Assembly (NCBI GenBank): GCA_026214975.1
Contig: JAOBSW010000041.1
Location: 434,001 to 498,000 of the forward strand
Source: Gentiana macrophylla
Lineage: Eukaryota > Streptophyta > Magnoliopsida > Gentianales > Gentianaceae
DNA: 64,000 nt
Direction of reading: 5' to 3'
Notes under the pieces: model-generated
Told to the model about the DNA's origin: nothing
The model's database searches: none
The model's input: the letters and a program-made list of their open reading frames with translations, nothing else
Shown here: piece by piece, positions 55,284 through 64,000 of the stretch
Layout: each line of letters begins with the position of its first letter
How positions within the stretch are numbered: the first letter of the stretch is position 1
Position numbers and translations under genes: made by a program

Positions 55284-55546
55284 TGTTGAAATATGTTGTT
55301 ATATTTCATGATGTTTAATAAGTGTTTAATGGCTCTTAGATTAGTCTTAATCTTTGTAATTAGGCTAGTTTTCTGTCAGGACCTTGTGGCCTTGTTTTTC
55401 ACTATTTTTGTTGTTACTACCCGTTGCTAGTTGGCTTTCTAGCTGTTGTAAGTGTTTTCTGTATACAACAAGAACACTTATCTCACTTGATAAGGTTCTT
55501 GAATAAGAGTTTATCATTTTCTCTCCTTTTCATGCTCATTTCTACA
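55284..55546 (+). repeat. 5' LTR of the copia element (263 bp)
   Basis: TGTTGAAATATG start and TCTACA end. The primer site AGGTATTAAAGCC follows at once (55547-55559), a degenerate version of TGGTATCAGAGCC. Confidence 0.8.
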
Positions 55547-55593
55547 AGGTATTAAAGCCTAAAAATTCCTAAACTCTTACTCAAAATCTCTCA

Positions 55594-56375
55594 ATGGAAA
55601 ATGAGCAATCTTCAGATGTTAAGTCAAGGGAGGAAGGCTCTATGAACTCCTCCTGGAACTCTAAACCCTCAATGATATCTGTCACAAACTCAATGGTGAG
55701 AACTTCCTGCAGTGGTCAAGCCGTCAAGGTATGTTATATTGTACATCATTGGCAGAGGCAAAGAGAAGTATCTTATTGGAGAAAGTAGGGCTCCTCAGGC
55801 TAATCAACCATCCTATAAAAAAGGGAGGGTTGAAAATAGCTTGGTGATGTCTACTCCCTAGAATCTATGACCCCTGCTATTGGTGAAAACTTCATCTTGT
55901 ATGAAACTGCTGAAGGTATATGGTCAGCAGAACTCTACTATAAACAAGATAATATCTTTGAGATCTTTGAGGTTGAGGCCAAATTAGAAGATCTTAAACA
56001 AGGTGATGTGTATGTTACAACTTGTTGTCAAGGTCCTGGCAACAACTTGATTGCTTTGAAAACATATCTTGGCATTTTGTGATGATGCTAAGATATATAA
56101 AGACACGAAAAGGCTTGTGATGGGTACTCCTTTACCTCACACCAACCCTGCTGCTCCTCATGCAACAAATGCTCTGTCCACTAGAAACACCCCTTCTCAA
56201 CCACAAAAACCAAAATGCAACAGACATTGGTGTGACCATTGCAAAAGAACTGGTCATACCAAAGATATCTGTTGGAAATTACATGGGAAACCTCCCAACT
56301 GGAAATCTCCTAAACAAAATCATGGACATGAGGGCACGGGAAATGTGTAACTATGGAAGAACAAAAGCCTAATGC
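55594..56375 (+). pseudogene. Copia gag with zinc knuckle
   Basis: Broken frames from ATG 55594. Gag blocks (QAVKVCYIVHHW, ETAEGIWSAELYYKQDN, IFEVEAKLEDLKQGD) are followed by a CX2CX4HX4C zinc knuckle, CDHCKRTGHTKDIC, near 56237-56278. Stops and shifts near 55790, 55860 and 56080. Confidence 0.8.
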
Positions 56376-56454
56376 CATTTTCAGTAATGAGCAAATTGAA
56401 GCCTAGAGGAGGCTCCTATCTACTCAAAACACTGGCATTCAGACCAGTTCATCC

Positions 56455-56874
56455 ATGGCTAACACAGGTTTGTGTGCCTCTACTTATCCTAGTAATTCTT
56501 GTCTTAAAGATCTCTGGATTATTGACTCTGGGGCTTCCAATCATATGATTGGAAACCCTAAAGATTTCACTTATATTTTCAGATGTAAAGTACCACACGA
56601 TGTTAAGATAGCTGATGGTATTGTGTCTCATGTCACTAGGATTGGCAGTGTTTACATTGATAGTAACACCATTCTAAATAATGTTCTTTTTGTAACTAAC
56701 CTACAATGTAACCTTCTATGTATAAGTAGGTTCATTAAGGACATCAATTGTAATGGGATTTTTTGTACTAATGGTTGCAAATTTCAGGATTTGAATTCGA
56801 AGGAAATGATTGGCAGTGCTGAAGTTGTGTCGGGCCTTTTCATTCTCAAGACTTGTCCTGCTACTGTTACTTAA
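56455..56874 (+). pseudogene. Copia aspartic protease region
   Basis: 139-residue open frame with the active-site block WIIDSGASNHMIGNPKDF, a VKIADGIVSHVTRIGSV strand and LFVTNLQCNLLCISRF. The catalytic DSG is intact. It ends at a stop before the integrase region. Confidence 0.85.
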
Positions 56875-56929
56875 GGGCTTTAGTACTAATGGCTGTAAAA
56901 TGATATTATTTTACTACATTATAGACTAG

Positions 56930-57800
56930 GACAGCCCAACTTTCTGTAATTGAAGAAATTGTACCCTGAGTTGTTTAAGGGAAAACATATGGATTCCTTT
57001 CACTGTGTGATTTGTCATCTTGCCACGCATACTAGAATTGTGTAATTTGTCATCTTGCCACGCATACTAGAACTGTGTTTCCTAAGATCAATTATCAACC
57101 ATCTAAGCCTTTTACTCTCATTCATAGTGATATATGTGGCCCTTCAAAAGCAAAAACCATCACTGACAAACGATTGTTTGTTAGTTTCATTGATGATCAC
57201 AGTAGAATAACATGGTTGTTTCTCTTAAAGGAGAAGTTAGAAGTGGGAACTGCATTCAGAAATTTCTTTGTCATGATCAAACATCAATTTGATACTGAAA
57301 TCTAGGTGTCAAAATCAGATAATGGCAGAGCATATTTTGAGAAAAGTCTCGAGTCTTTCTTTACTGAAAAGGGAATTGTTCATATCAACACGTGTGGATA
57401 CCCCTCAACAAAATAGGGTTGCTGAAAGAAAGAATATGCACTTCTTGAAGTGGCAAGAAGTATCATGTTCACCATGAAGATACTTAAGTTCCTATGGGGG
57501 AGGCAGTCTTAACTGCCACCTATCTCATAAATAGAATGCCATCAAGAGTGGTGAAACTCAGGACACCTATTCAGGTGTTTACAGAGCAACACCCTCAAAC
57601 TCACCTCATGAACTCTCTACCCTGAAAGTTTTTGGATGTACACGTTTTGTACATATCCATTCACAAAACAAAGGGAAACTTGATCCTAGATCCATAAGGT
57701 GTATCTTTATTGGGTATTCACCATCCCAGCATGGATGAAAATGTTACCGTCCTACTACTAAGAATATCTACAATTCGAAGGATGGTACCTATATAGAAGA
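56930..57800 (+). pseudogene. Copia integrase region
   Basis: Zinc-finger remnant near 57000-57060 (a 40-bp local duplication, GTGTGATTTGTCATCTTGCC-type words at 57004 and 57039, lies here). Then come the core with FTLIHSDICGPSKAKT, FVSFIDDHSRITWLF, the SDNGRAYF block and PQQNRVAERKN (D, D and E positions present). A stop at 57303 and shifts near 57400-57480 disrupt it. A late block GCTRFVHIHSQNKGKLDPRS is readable near 57640. Confidence 0.8.
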
Positions 57801-57949
57801 ACAACCTTTCTATAATAATGAACCTCAGGGGGGAAATTTTCAAGAATATCATGCAACTTGGAATACTGAGAATCCTATACGCGAGGAAGATCAAGATCTA
57901 GTACTAATCCTGATGTCATTGATCAAACTCTTTCATCCTGAGAATGATC

Positions 57950-59464
57950 AGAATGACTTAGTGACTACTGAACATCCTTGTGAAATCCCTGAGCCAAGGG
58001 ATGTACCCGGTAATAACATAATTGTGTACTCCAGAAATAGGAAAGCTACTTCTCAACAGCCTGAGGAATAAGCCCCGGTGTCAACCAGTACCTCTGACAC
58101 CTCTGAAGATGATCAATCTTTTGAGGAACAGAGTTATGAATAACCAGGGACCTCTTCCTACTTTCCATGATAATGATCATGATTCTGATTTTTCAGAAAG
58201 TCATGTAATTGGTAACACAATAAATGAGAATTCCATTGCCAAGAGAAGGGGGGGTAAGAAGCTGCACTTCTCACCCCATTTACAACTTTGTGTCTTATGA
58301 TCATTTGACACAAAAGTATCACGCATTTATAGGAAATTTGGACACTGTCCAGATCCCTAAAAATGTGCATGATTCTATGAAGTGTCCTAAATGGAAGGGA
58401 GCCATAAAAGATGAAATGGATGCCCTCGACAAAATGGCAACTGGAAAATTACCGAACTTCCCACTGGAAAGAAACCATTATGGTGTAAGTGAATATTCAC
58501 CATCAAATGCAATGCTGGTGGATCTCTTAATAGATACAAGGCCATACTTGTGGCAAAAGGTTTCACTCAATCTTATGGGATTGACTACTATGAAACCCTT
58601 TCCCCTGTGGCCAAGTTAAACACTGTAAGGGTCCTGATAAGCATTCTTTGTGAACTTGGGTAGCAACTAAACTAATCTGGACATCAAGAATGCATTCTTG
58701 AATGGCGACCTTGAAGAAGAATCTGTACATGCAAATACCTCATGGTTTTGAAAAGCGGGAGAAATGGTGAAGTTTGTGTACTAAAGATGGCCCTTTACGG
58801 GTCTGGAGCGATCACCAGGGCATGGTTTGGGAGATTTACTAAGTTTATGATCAGTCATGGCTTCCATCAATGCCTCTCCGACCATACCATGATCACTAAA
58901 TCTACTAGACCTGAGAGTCTGACCATCCTAGTAGTCTATGTAGGTATCATTATAATAGGGAATGATCACAATGAGATATCAAAGAAATAAAGACATCCCT
59001 GGCTAATGTGTTTGAAATAAAAGATCCCAGTAACCTCAAGTATTTTCTAGGAAAGTACGAATGGAAATTGCCAGAAATAAAGATGGCATTTCCATGTCTT
59101 AAAGGAAATATACTCTAGATCATCTAAAAGAAACATGGATGCTAAGGTAGAAACCTGCTATCACTTCTGTTGAGCCTGGTCTCAATCTTTGCAAGGAAAA
59201 GGACAACGCTCTTGTGGACAAAGGGAGATATCAAAGATTGGTTGGCAAACTTATATACCTTTCCAATACAAGGCTTGATATAAGTTTTGTTGTGGGAATG
59301 GTCAGCCGGTTCATGCATAAACCCACTGAGCGAAACATGCAAACTGTGGATTGGCTCCTCGGATTCCTAAAGAAAAAACCTGGCCTAGGACTTCTGTTCA
59401 AGAAGAATAACTCAAGGGAGGTCAATATTTATACTGATGCTGACTATGCTGGTGATATCACAGA
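57950..59464 (+). pseudogene. Copia reverse transcriptase and truncated RNase H
   Basis: Pieces: linker and N-terminal RT (58224-58619), LKMALYGSGAITRAWFGRF, and the polymerase motif region at 58930-58960. That region reads YVGI where YVDD is expected, so both catalytic aspartates are lost. The late RT block (59214-59486) has RLVGKLIYLSNTRLDISFVVG, and RNase H begins YTDADYAGDIT before the break at 59464. Confidence 0.83.
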
Positions 59465-60007
59465 CAGTGTTCTAAAAATCGATTAAATTGATCGCCTAGG
59501 CGCCGCCTAGGCCCTAGGTGCACCCCAAGCGTCTCGAATATACCCTAGGCGACCTCTGCTGGGCGATCCGGTCTTCTAGGCGGTGCTGGGCGCCGCCTAG
59601 GTGACCTAGGCAATTAGGGTTCCATCTGGGCGATTTGACATATATATATATACAAAAAAACATTAGAAAAACATTTCTAACAAAAAAAAACTTAGCTGCC
59701 GCCTCCCCCCCTTTCTACTTCTTCGATTGTGATCCCCTACCCCTCCCCCCTTCACGCCGCCGGCCAAAGGTGGCCAAAGGTCTACCATAGGTTCCCATCA
59801 CCAACTCAAAAAAGCCATATGTCTACCAAATGGACCTTCCTTGCTCTTGTACATCACCAACTCATTGTTCATCACAATGTTTTGAATGTCTTCATCCGTA
59901 AATAACTGCTCCATACATTCATAGACCACATTCATAACCCTAAACCCTAAAACCGCCTGGGCGCCCCAGTAGCGCACCGACTTCGCCTAGCGAGTTTTAG
60001 AACACTG
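59465..60007. mobile_element. hAT-type element with GC-rich subterminal palindromes, 543 bp
   Basis: Terminal inverted repeats CAGTGTTCTAAAA and TTTTAGAACACTG. Just inside lie repeated CGCCTAGGCG/CGCCGCCTAGG words able to form hairpins. Flanks ATCACAGA and CCGCCTCC are not an 8-bp duplication, so a deletion at one side is likely. No transposase: non-autonomous. It also marks the truncation point of the copia element. Confidence 0.78.
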
Positions 60008-61337
60008 CCGCCTCCCTAGAAAATCCCTAGGCAAAACACTAAAATACCCTACCTAGCCCACTGTATACATATTTCAGCTGTCAAACCATAACAATACATA
60101 ACAGAAAATAAATAAAACCTAAAAAACAATTGAACACTGCATCGTTTAACACTGTGGTTTGACAAAGTCATCTTCATCATCCACCATAGTGCTTGTTGGA
60201 GGTAGCTCTAAAATCTGACAAGCAACGTTATCATTTTACTATCGTTTTATTTTGTCCATTTTTAAGGTACCTCACTTGTCAAGTCAAAAGCATTTGTTTC
60301 ATGCCTAAGCTTTGGAATTTCATCTTGGTCATTGAGTAGCTCCGCATTAGTTGCTCAAATGTGAATTATGTAAATCATTTGAAGGGATGATGTTGCCATG
60401 CCTACTCTTCAATCACATTTCTCATTGATGCGATACATCCCGTGTTTTTGTCTTCCTTACATTGGTTAATGAGTAAATTGAGGCCATTAAAACCCGCAAC
60501 ATTTTTCATAAAAACTGTATTCTCTGAAGTACTGTTCCTTAAGAGATGGCCAAAATCTACACTGGCAAAAGTGAGTATGCTATGTTGCTTTTCATGATTT
60601 CGGGGTAAAATGATCTGTTTTTCTGTTTCTGTTTCTGTTTACATAGATAGGATATGTAAAATGTGAACTTCATTCTTAGTTTGAGTATGGGAAAAAGTCT
60701 TACACTTGATCATTTGCAATCTTGCACCATGGAACATGACCAGTGTGTTTTCTTCCTAGTATTATCCATGAGAGGGTAAGCCAAAGCGACCCTGCAATAT
60801 TTGTCCGGGCATACCACAGTGGCATACAAAGTAACTAAATATTTTACTAGGCTTCAATAACAGTTCATGAAGAATAGTCAAGATAGCACCAGGTTGACTT
60901 AAGATACCTTACAGGAATCTTTCCTTATGGCACAACCAAAACCAGTTGTTAGGTTTCGCTTTTATCTTGGAATTCATGCTGAATATGTCTCTCTTTTCAG
61001 ACTGGTACCAGGTCCAGATAACAGTTTGTAAACTTGTTGCTCACTGTTTTGTAGCAACATTGGACTATCATCGGCCTGGGGAACTTAACTGATCAGCAAT
61101 GGCTTTAGGAGACATTTGTAGCTTTTGAAGTTTTTGGCAATAAGAAAACCCCCATTACTATGCAATCTCCACTCAGTTGTTTAGAAGCTTGCATGACCAT
61201 ATGATAAAAAGGAAGGTGGTACTATCACCTTGCGTCAAGCTGATACATTGATATAAAGACCAAACACATTGACTTTTGTAAAAGAAAAAAAATAGTGGTT
61301 TATTTGTATTCACACATTTCTCTTCCAAAATCAATAG
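60008..61337. other. Intergenic or intronic DNA without a supported gene
   Basis: No continuous coding frame or element ends found. It precedes an exon-like segment at 61338 and may contain introns of the same gene, but I could not define upstream exons. Confidence 0.4.
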
Positions 61338-61477
61338 GGAAGCCAACAGCTGTTAGCACCTTCGTTAAGACCACAGTTTGAGAGATTGTATGCTTTTATC
61401 AAGTTTATTGTGGTGGCACTCCTTGGACTGCCATCTTTATTTCTTGGGGTAGTCTTTCACCAACTGGTGCTTATACG
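61338..61477 (+). pseudogene. Exon-like segment of a membrane protein
   Basis: 140 bp between a T/C-containing acceptor (caatag) and a gtatgt donor, open in one frame: SQQLLAPSLRPQFERLYAFI, then one strongly hydrophobic helix (about 20 residues, VVALLGLPSLFLGVVF), then HQLVLIR. A possible last exon LSKEVPE-stop follows a ctgcag acceptor at 61574. It is unlike the surrounding elements and may be a host exon or captured fragment. No family is recognised. Confidence 0.4.
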
Positions 61478-61645
61478 GTATGTTTCCTGTATTAGAGGTT
61501 TTTGTGCAAAAAATCATGACATCCAAAGGAAAATATATAAAGCATTGCCAATACTTGCACAATTCATCCTGCAGCTAAGCAAGGAAGTACCTGAGTAGCA
61601 ATAGTGGAAGTTTCATTACCTGTGTTGTTTGAAGGGGGTTGGCTC

Positions 61646-61748
61646 AAGTGTTCTAAAAATCGCCCTGGGCGATCGCCTAGGCGCCGCCTAGGCCCTGGAC
61701 GACCCCCGGGCGTCCTCGACTTGCCTCTAGGGCTTAGCATACAACCGT
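61646..61748. mobile_element. hAT-type fragment, same family as 59465-60007
   Basis: AGTGTTCTAAAAATCG start and CGCCTAGGCGCCGCCTAGG-type palindrome, as at 59465. The right part is missing where the copia LTR begins at 61749. Confidence 0.7.
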
Positions 61749-61904
61749 TGGGATTAATACTCCCAATGTATAGATGTATAGAGCCACTTTAAAAGGAAGA
61801 TAAAAGGTCTCATCATAAATAGTTGTAAAAATACAATTTGGAAAAAGTAAGGGTAGGAAAGTAATATTCATACTAATAAATAATAGGGAACACGTATTCT
61901 AACA
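61749..61904 (-). repeat. 3' LTR of the minus-strand copia element (156 bp)
   Basis: On the minus strand TGTTAGAATACG begins the LTR right after the tract CCTTGAGGGGGAG (61905-61917). The other end (CCCA at 61749) is inferred from the expected CA terminus and is less certain. Confidence 0.7.
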
Positions 61905-61934
61905 CTCCCCCTCAAGGTGGAGAATGTAGAGTCT

Positions 61935-62420
61935 TCATTCCCAGCTTGCATCGAATGTCTTCAAATGATTTCTTTGGCAATCCTTTGGTAAGAGCATCGA
62001 CAAGTTGATTGGCGTGAAGCGATGTAGGGTGTGCAGATTAGGCCACTTTCGATTTTTCTTTGATGAAATGTCTGCCGACTTCAATATGTTTTGTCTATCA
62101 TGTTTGAGCGGGATTGTGAGCAATCATCGATGGCGAGACTTGTTATCACAGTATAACCTCATAGGATGTTGTGTCATAATATGTAGATCCTTCAGGATGA
62201 TCTTGGTCCATAATAGTTCACAAATTCCAACAGCCATTGATCGAAATTCAGCTTCAGCACTTGACCTAGAGACCACATTTTGCTTCTTGCTTCTCCATAC
62301 CACCAAGTTTCCTCCAAGAAAGATGCATAATCCTGAGGTGGATCTTCTGTCATCAATAGAGCCTGCATAGTCAGCATCAGTGTAGGCTTCTAGAGATAGA
62401 TGTCCATTCTTTTTTAACAA
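61935..62420 (-). pseudogene. Copia RNase H
   Basis: 98 residues with YTDADYAGSIDDRRSTSG, VVWRSKKQNVVSRSSAEAEF, LLWTKIILKDL and YCDNKS. A frameshift near 62124-62130 separates the last part (RTKHIE-like and FIKEK-like blocks in 61935-62123). Confidence 0.85.
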
Positions 62421-62441
62421 GATCCCATGCCCAGCAGTTCC

Positions 62442-62900
62442 TTAGAGGTATTGTAGGATTCTTTCAACAGCTTGAAGGTGGATTCTCCTTGGATCCTGCA
62501 TATACCTGCTAACAACATTCACAGCAAAAGCAATGTCTGGCCTAGTATGAGCCAGATAAATTAGTCTACCAACCAATTTTTGATAATTCACTTTATCCAC
62601 TGAAATGTCATCTGAAGCATTATCAATTTTATGATTGTAATCAATAGGTGTAGTAGCAGGTTTGCAACCAAGTTTCCCAGTATCTCTTAGCAAATCAAGG
62701 ATATATTTGTGTTGAGAAATAAACATTCCATGCTTTGAGTGAAGGATCTCAATCCCAAGAAAGTATTTTAGCCTGCCCAATTCCTTAATCTCAAATTCTT
62801 TAAGAAGGCAATTCTTTAATTTAGTAATTTCATCAAGATCATCACCAGTGATGATGATGTCATCCACATAGACAAGAAGAATGGCCCTTTTCCGGACTTA
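62442..62900 (-). pseudogene. Copia reverse transcriptase, C-terminal part, YVDD intact
   Basis: The frame reads YVDDIIITGDDLDEI, LKYFLGIEI, HKYILDLLRDTG, YQKLVGRLIYLAHTRPDIAFA and VERILQYL. The catalytic aspartates are present. A stop separates it from RNase H at about 62440 and a shift near 62885 from the N-terminal half. Confidence 0.87.
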
Positions 62901-63400
62901 TCGATTTTAACAAGCGAGTATGGTCACCCCTGGCTCTGTTTGTAATTAGAGAGAGATCATGGCCTTAGTAAATCTGCCAAACCAGGCTCACAGGGAATTT
63001 GTTTGAGCCCATAAAAAGCTTTATTGAGCACGCAAACCTTTCCTTTTTGTCTCAAAACCAGGGGAATGTCCATGTAGACCTCTTCTTTTAACTCCCCGAA
63101 GGAAAGCATTTTTAACATCGAATTGTTGTAAATTCGGTCAAGATTCACAATTTAAAGATAAAAGCAATCGGCAGTGTTCATTTTAGCAATGAGGGCAAAG
63201 GTGTCAAAGTAATCTACTCCATAAGTTTGGGTATATCCTTTGGCAACAAGTCTTGCTTTGTGTCTTTCAATTGTTCCATCAGATTTGTATTTTATGGTAA
63301 AGATCCATCTACAACCAACAGGCTTGGTGTGCTTAGGTAGGTCAACAATATCCCATGTTTTATTCTTTTCTAAGCGTGATCATTTCAATTGATCATAGCA
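62901..63400 (-). pseudogene. Copia reverse transcriptase, N-terminal part
   Basis: GELKEEVYMDIP and VCVLNKAFYGLKQ blocks at 62957-63148 mark the central RT region. Upstream pieces to 63400 contain broken RT sequence (a [12 protein letters not shown] stretch near 63180-63210). Confidence 0.75.
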
Positions 63401-63729
63401 TCCCTCCATTTCTTTTCTTTAAAGGCTTCACTAACATTTCTAGGTATCTCATTAGAGGATATAGAGCTTAAGAAAGTTTTGTGAGATTGAGAAAAGTTCT
63501 GGTAGGTTAGGAAATTTTGGATAGGGTGCTTAGTAGTACAAGATCTTGTTCCCTTTCTAGCAGCAATAGGCAAGAAATACTCCTCAGTGAGAGTATCAAC
63601 AGGTTTCTGTTTTATGGGTACACAGGGTGCTTGATTTTGATTTTGGCTCAAGTCATCTTCATGAGAGGCTTGGTCATGTTTATCTGGTGAAGGGCTGTTC
63701 AGGTCACACAAAGCAGGAGAAGATTCCAC
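63385..63729 (-). pseudogene. Copia integrase-RT linker
   Basis: 114-residue frame: a polar D/Q/N-rich linker, then GTRSCTTKHPIQNFLTYQNF and the EAFKEKKWRDAM block that opens copia reverse transcriptase. Confidence 0.8.
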
Positions 63730-64000
63730 TATGAGTGTATCTCTTGAGGTTTGGACTTCTTTCTAGTATAGATTATAACAAAGTTGTTCATTGATAGGTA
63801 GATCAAGATCGGTTTCGGTCTTACAGTAGGAGTGGAAGGCTGATTGTTACATTCTATACTAGGAGAGGACTAGGAGAAGGATTAGTATTGTTACAAGGGG
63901 TTTCCTTATGGGTAGATTCTTGCGGATCAGAAGGAACATGTCACTGGTTTGTTCATTAGTGAAATTCTCCCCTGAAAGTGAGAATGGCCATTTGGATAAT

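Larger units (their letters stand above)
55284..59464 (+). mobile_element. Decayed small-LTR Ty1/copia element (Ale/Retrofit-like), 3' truncated
   Basis: 263-bp 5' LTR, initiator-Met-like primer site, then gag, zinc knuckle, protease, integrase, reverse transcriptase and RNase H in order. It stops in the middle of RNase H at 59464, where a hAT-type element begins; no 3' LTR is seen. Many frameshifts and stops. Short LTRs, gag style and gene order point to the Ale/Retrofit group, but the lineage is inferred from memory of the families. Confidence 0.85.
61749..64000 (-). mobile_element. 3' part of a minus-strand Ty1/copia element
   Basis: From left to right on the plus strand: 3' LTR (61749-61904), polypurine tract, RNase H, reverse transcriptase and the integrase-RT linker; the rest lies beyond the window. 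It is better preserved than the 55.3 kb element. Confidence 0.88.

Noticed and set aside
60175..60225. Short reading TIVLVGGSSKI resembling an HSP70 signature
   Set aside because: Only about 11 residues before a stop, with no other HSP70 block nearby.
1..64000. tRNA, rRNA or organellar inserts
   Set aside because: Looked for by eye; only primer-site-like tRNA complements were seen. A tRNAscan/Infernal run would be decisive.

Overview
This window looks like plant nuclear DNA (flowering plant, probably a eudicot, but the sequence does not fix the species). It is AT-rich, intron-containing and almost wholly built of transposable elements: Ty1/copia and Ty3/gypsy LTR retrotransposons, MULE and hAT DNA transposons and MITEs. 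No ribosomal, tRNA, organellar or bacterial genes were seen. Most coding sequence is decayed by frameshifts and stops; the only possible host-gene remnants are short exon-like pieces near 52.5 kb and 61.4 kb.

Layout. 1-7829: 3' part of a Sirevirus-type copia element (pol remnant, long env-like gene, PPT, 1.7 kb 3' LTR). 7830-9061: an older copia LTR remnant and a 72-bp tandem duplication. 9062-17405: a complete but nearly non-coding gypsy element in minus orientation (2.4 kb LTRs, PBS, PPT, 5-bp target duplication). 17924-25536 and 35522-43093: two direct copies of one ~7.6 kb segment. The segment holds most of an Athila-like element, the gag fragment it inserted into, a hAT-type MITE and a Pack-MULE-like element. 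26463-33274 with 40812-41595: a Tat-lineage gypsy element with gag, protease, a minisatellite and antisense ORFs but no reverse transcriptase. It is followed by a second LTR and a second gag start (LTR-internal-LTR-internal), and the complete Athila-like element 33275-40811 is inserted into that second gag with a perfect GGAGG target duplication.

43436-51570 is the most unusual unit: a MULE carrying, on the plus strand, a FAR1-type/MULE transposase joined to a C-terminal OTU cysteine-protease-like domain and, on the minus strand, a plant mobile domain (PMD) gene with clear introns. Its three non-coding islands contain about 18 copies of an imperfect 21-bp palindrome, AACGTC-N9-GACGTT, often phased at exactly 34 bp; no coding feature explains it.

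51571-64000: intergenic DNA with a perfect 23-bp palindrome, an exon-like local duplication, a Stowaway-like MITE (54832-55122), a decayed small-LTR copia element (55284-59464) cut by a hAT-type element (59465-60007), a possible host membrane-protein exon (61338-61477), and the 3' part of a minus-strand copia element (61749 to the window edge) whose reverse transcriptase still has its YVDD box.

The elements act as nested insertions, not as an operon-like system. The relative order can be read: Tat element first, Athila insertion into its gag, then segmental duplication of the Athila/gag junction. Differences between the duplicated copies concentrate at CAG/CTG sites, suggesting either CHG-methylation-driven mutation or consensus errors at methylated sites.
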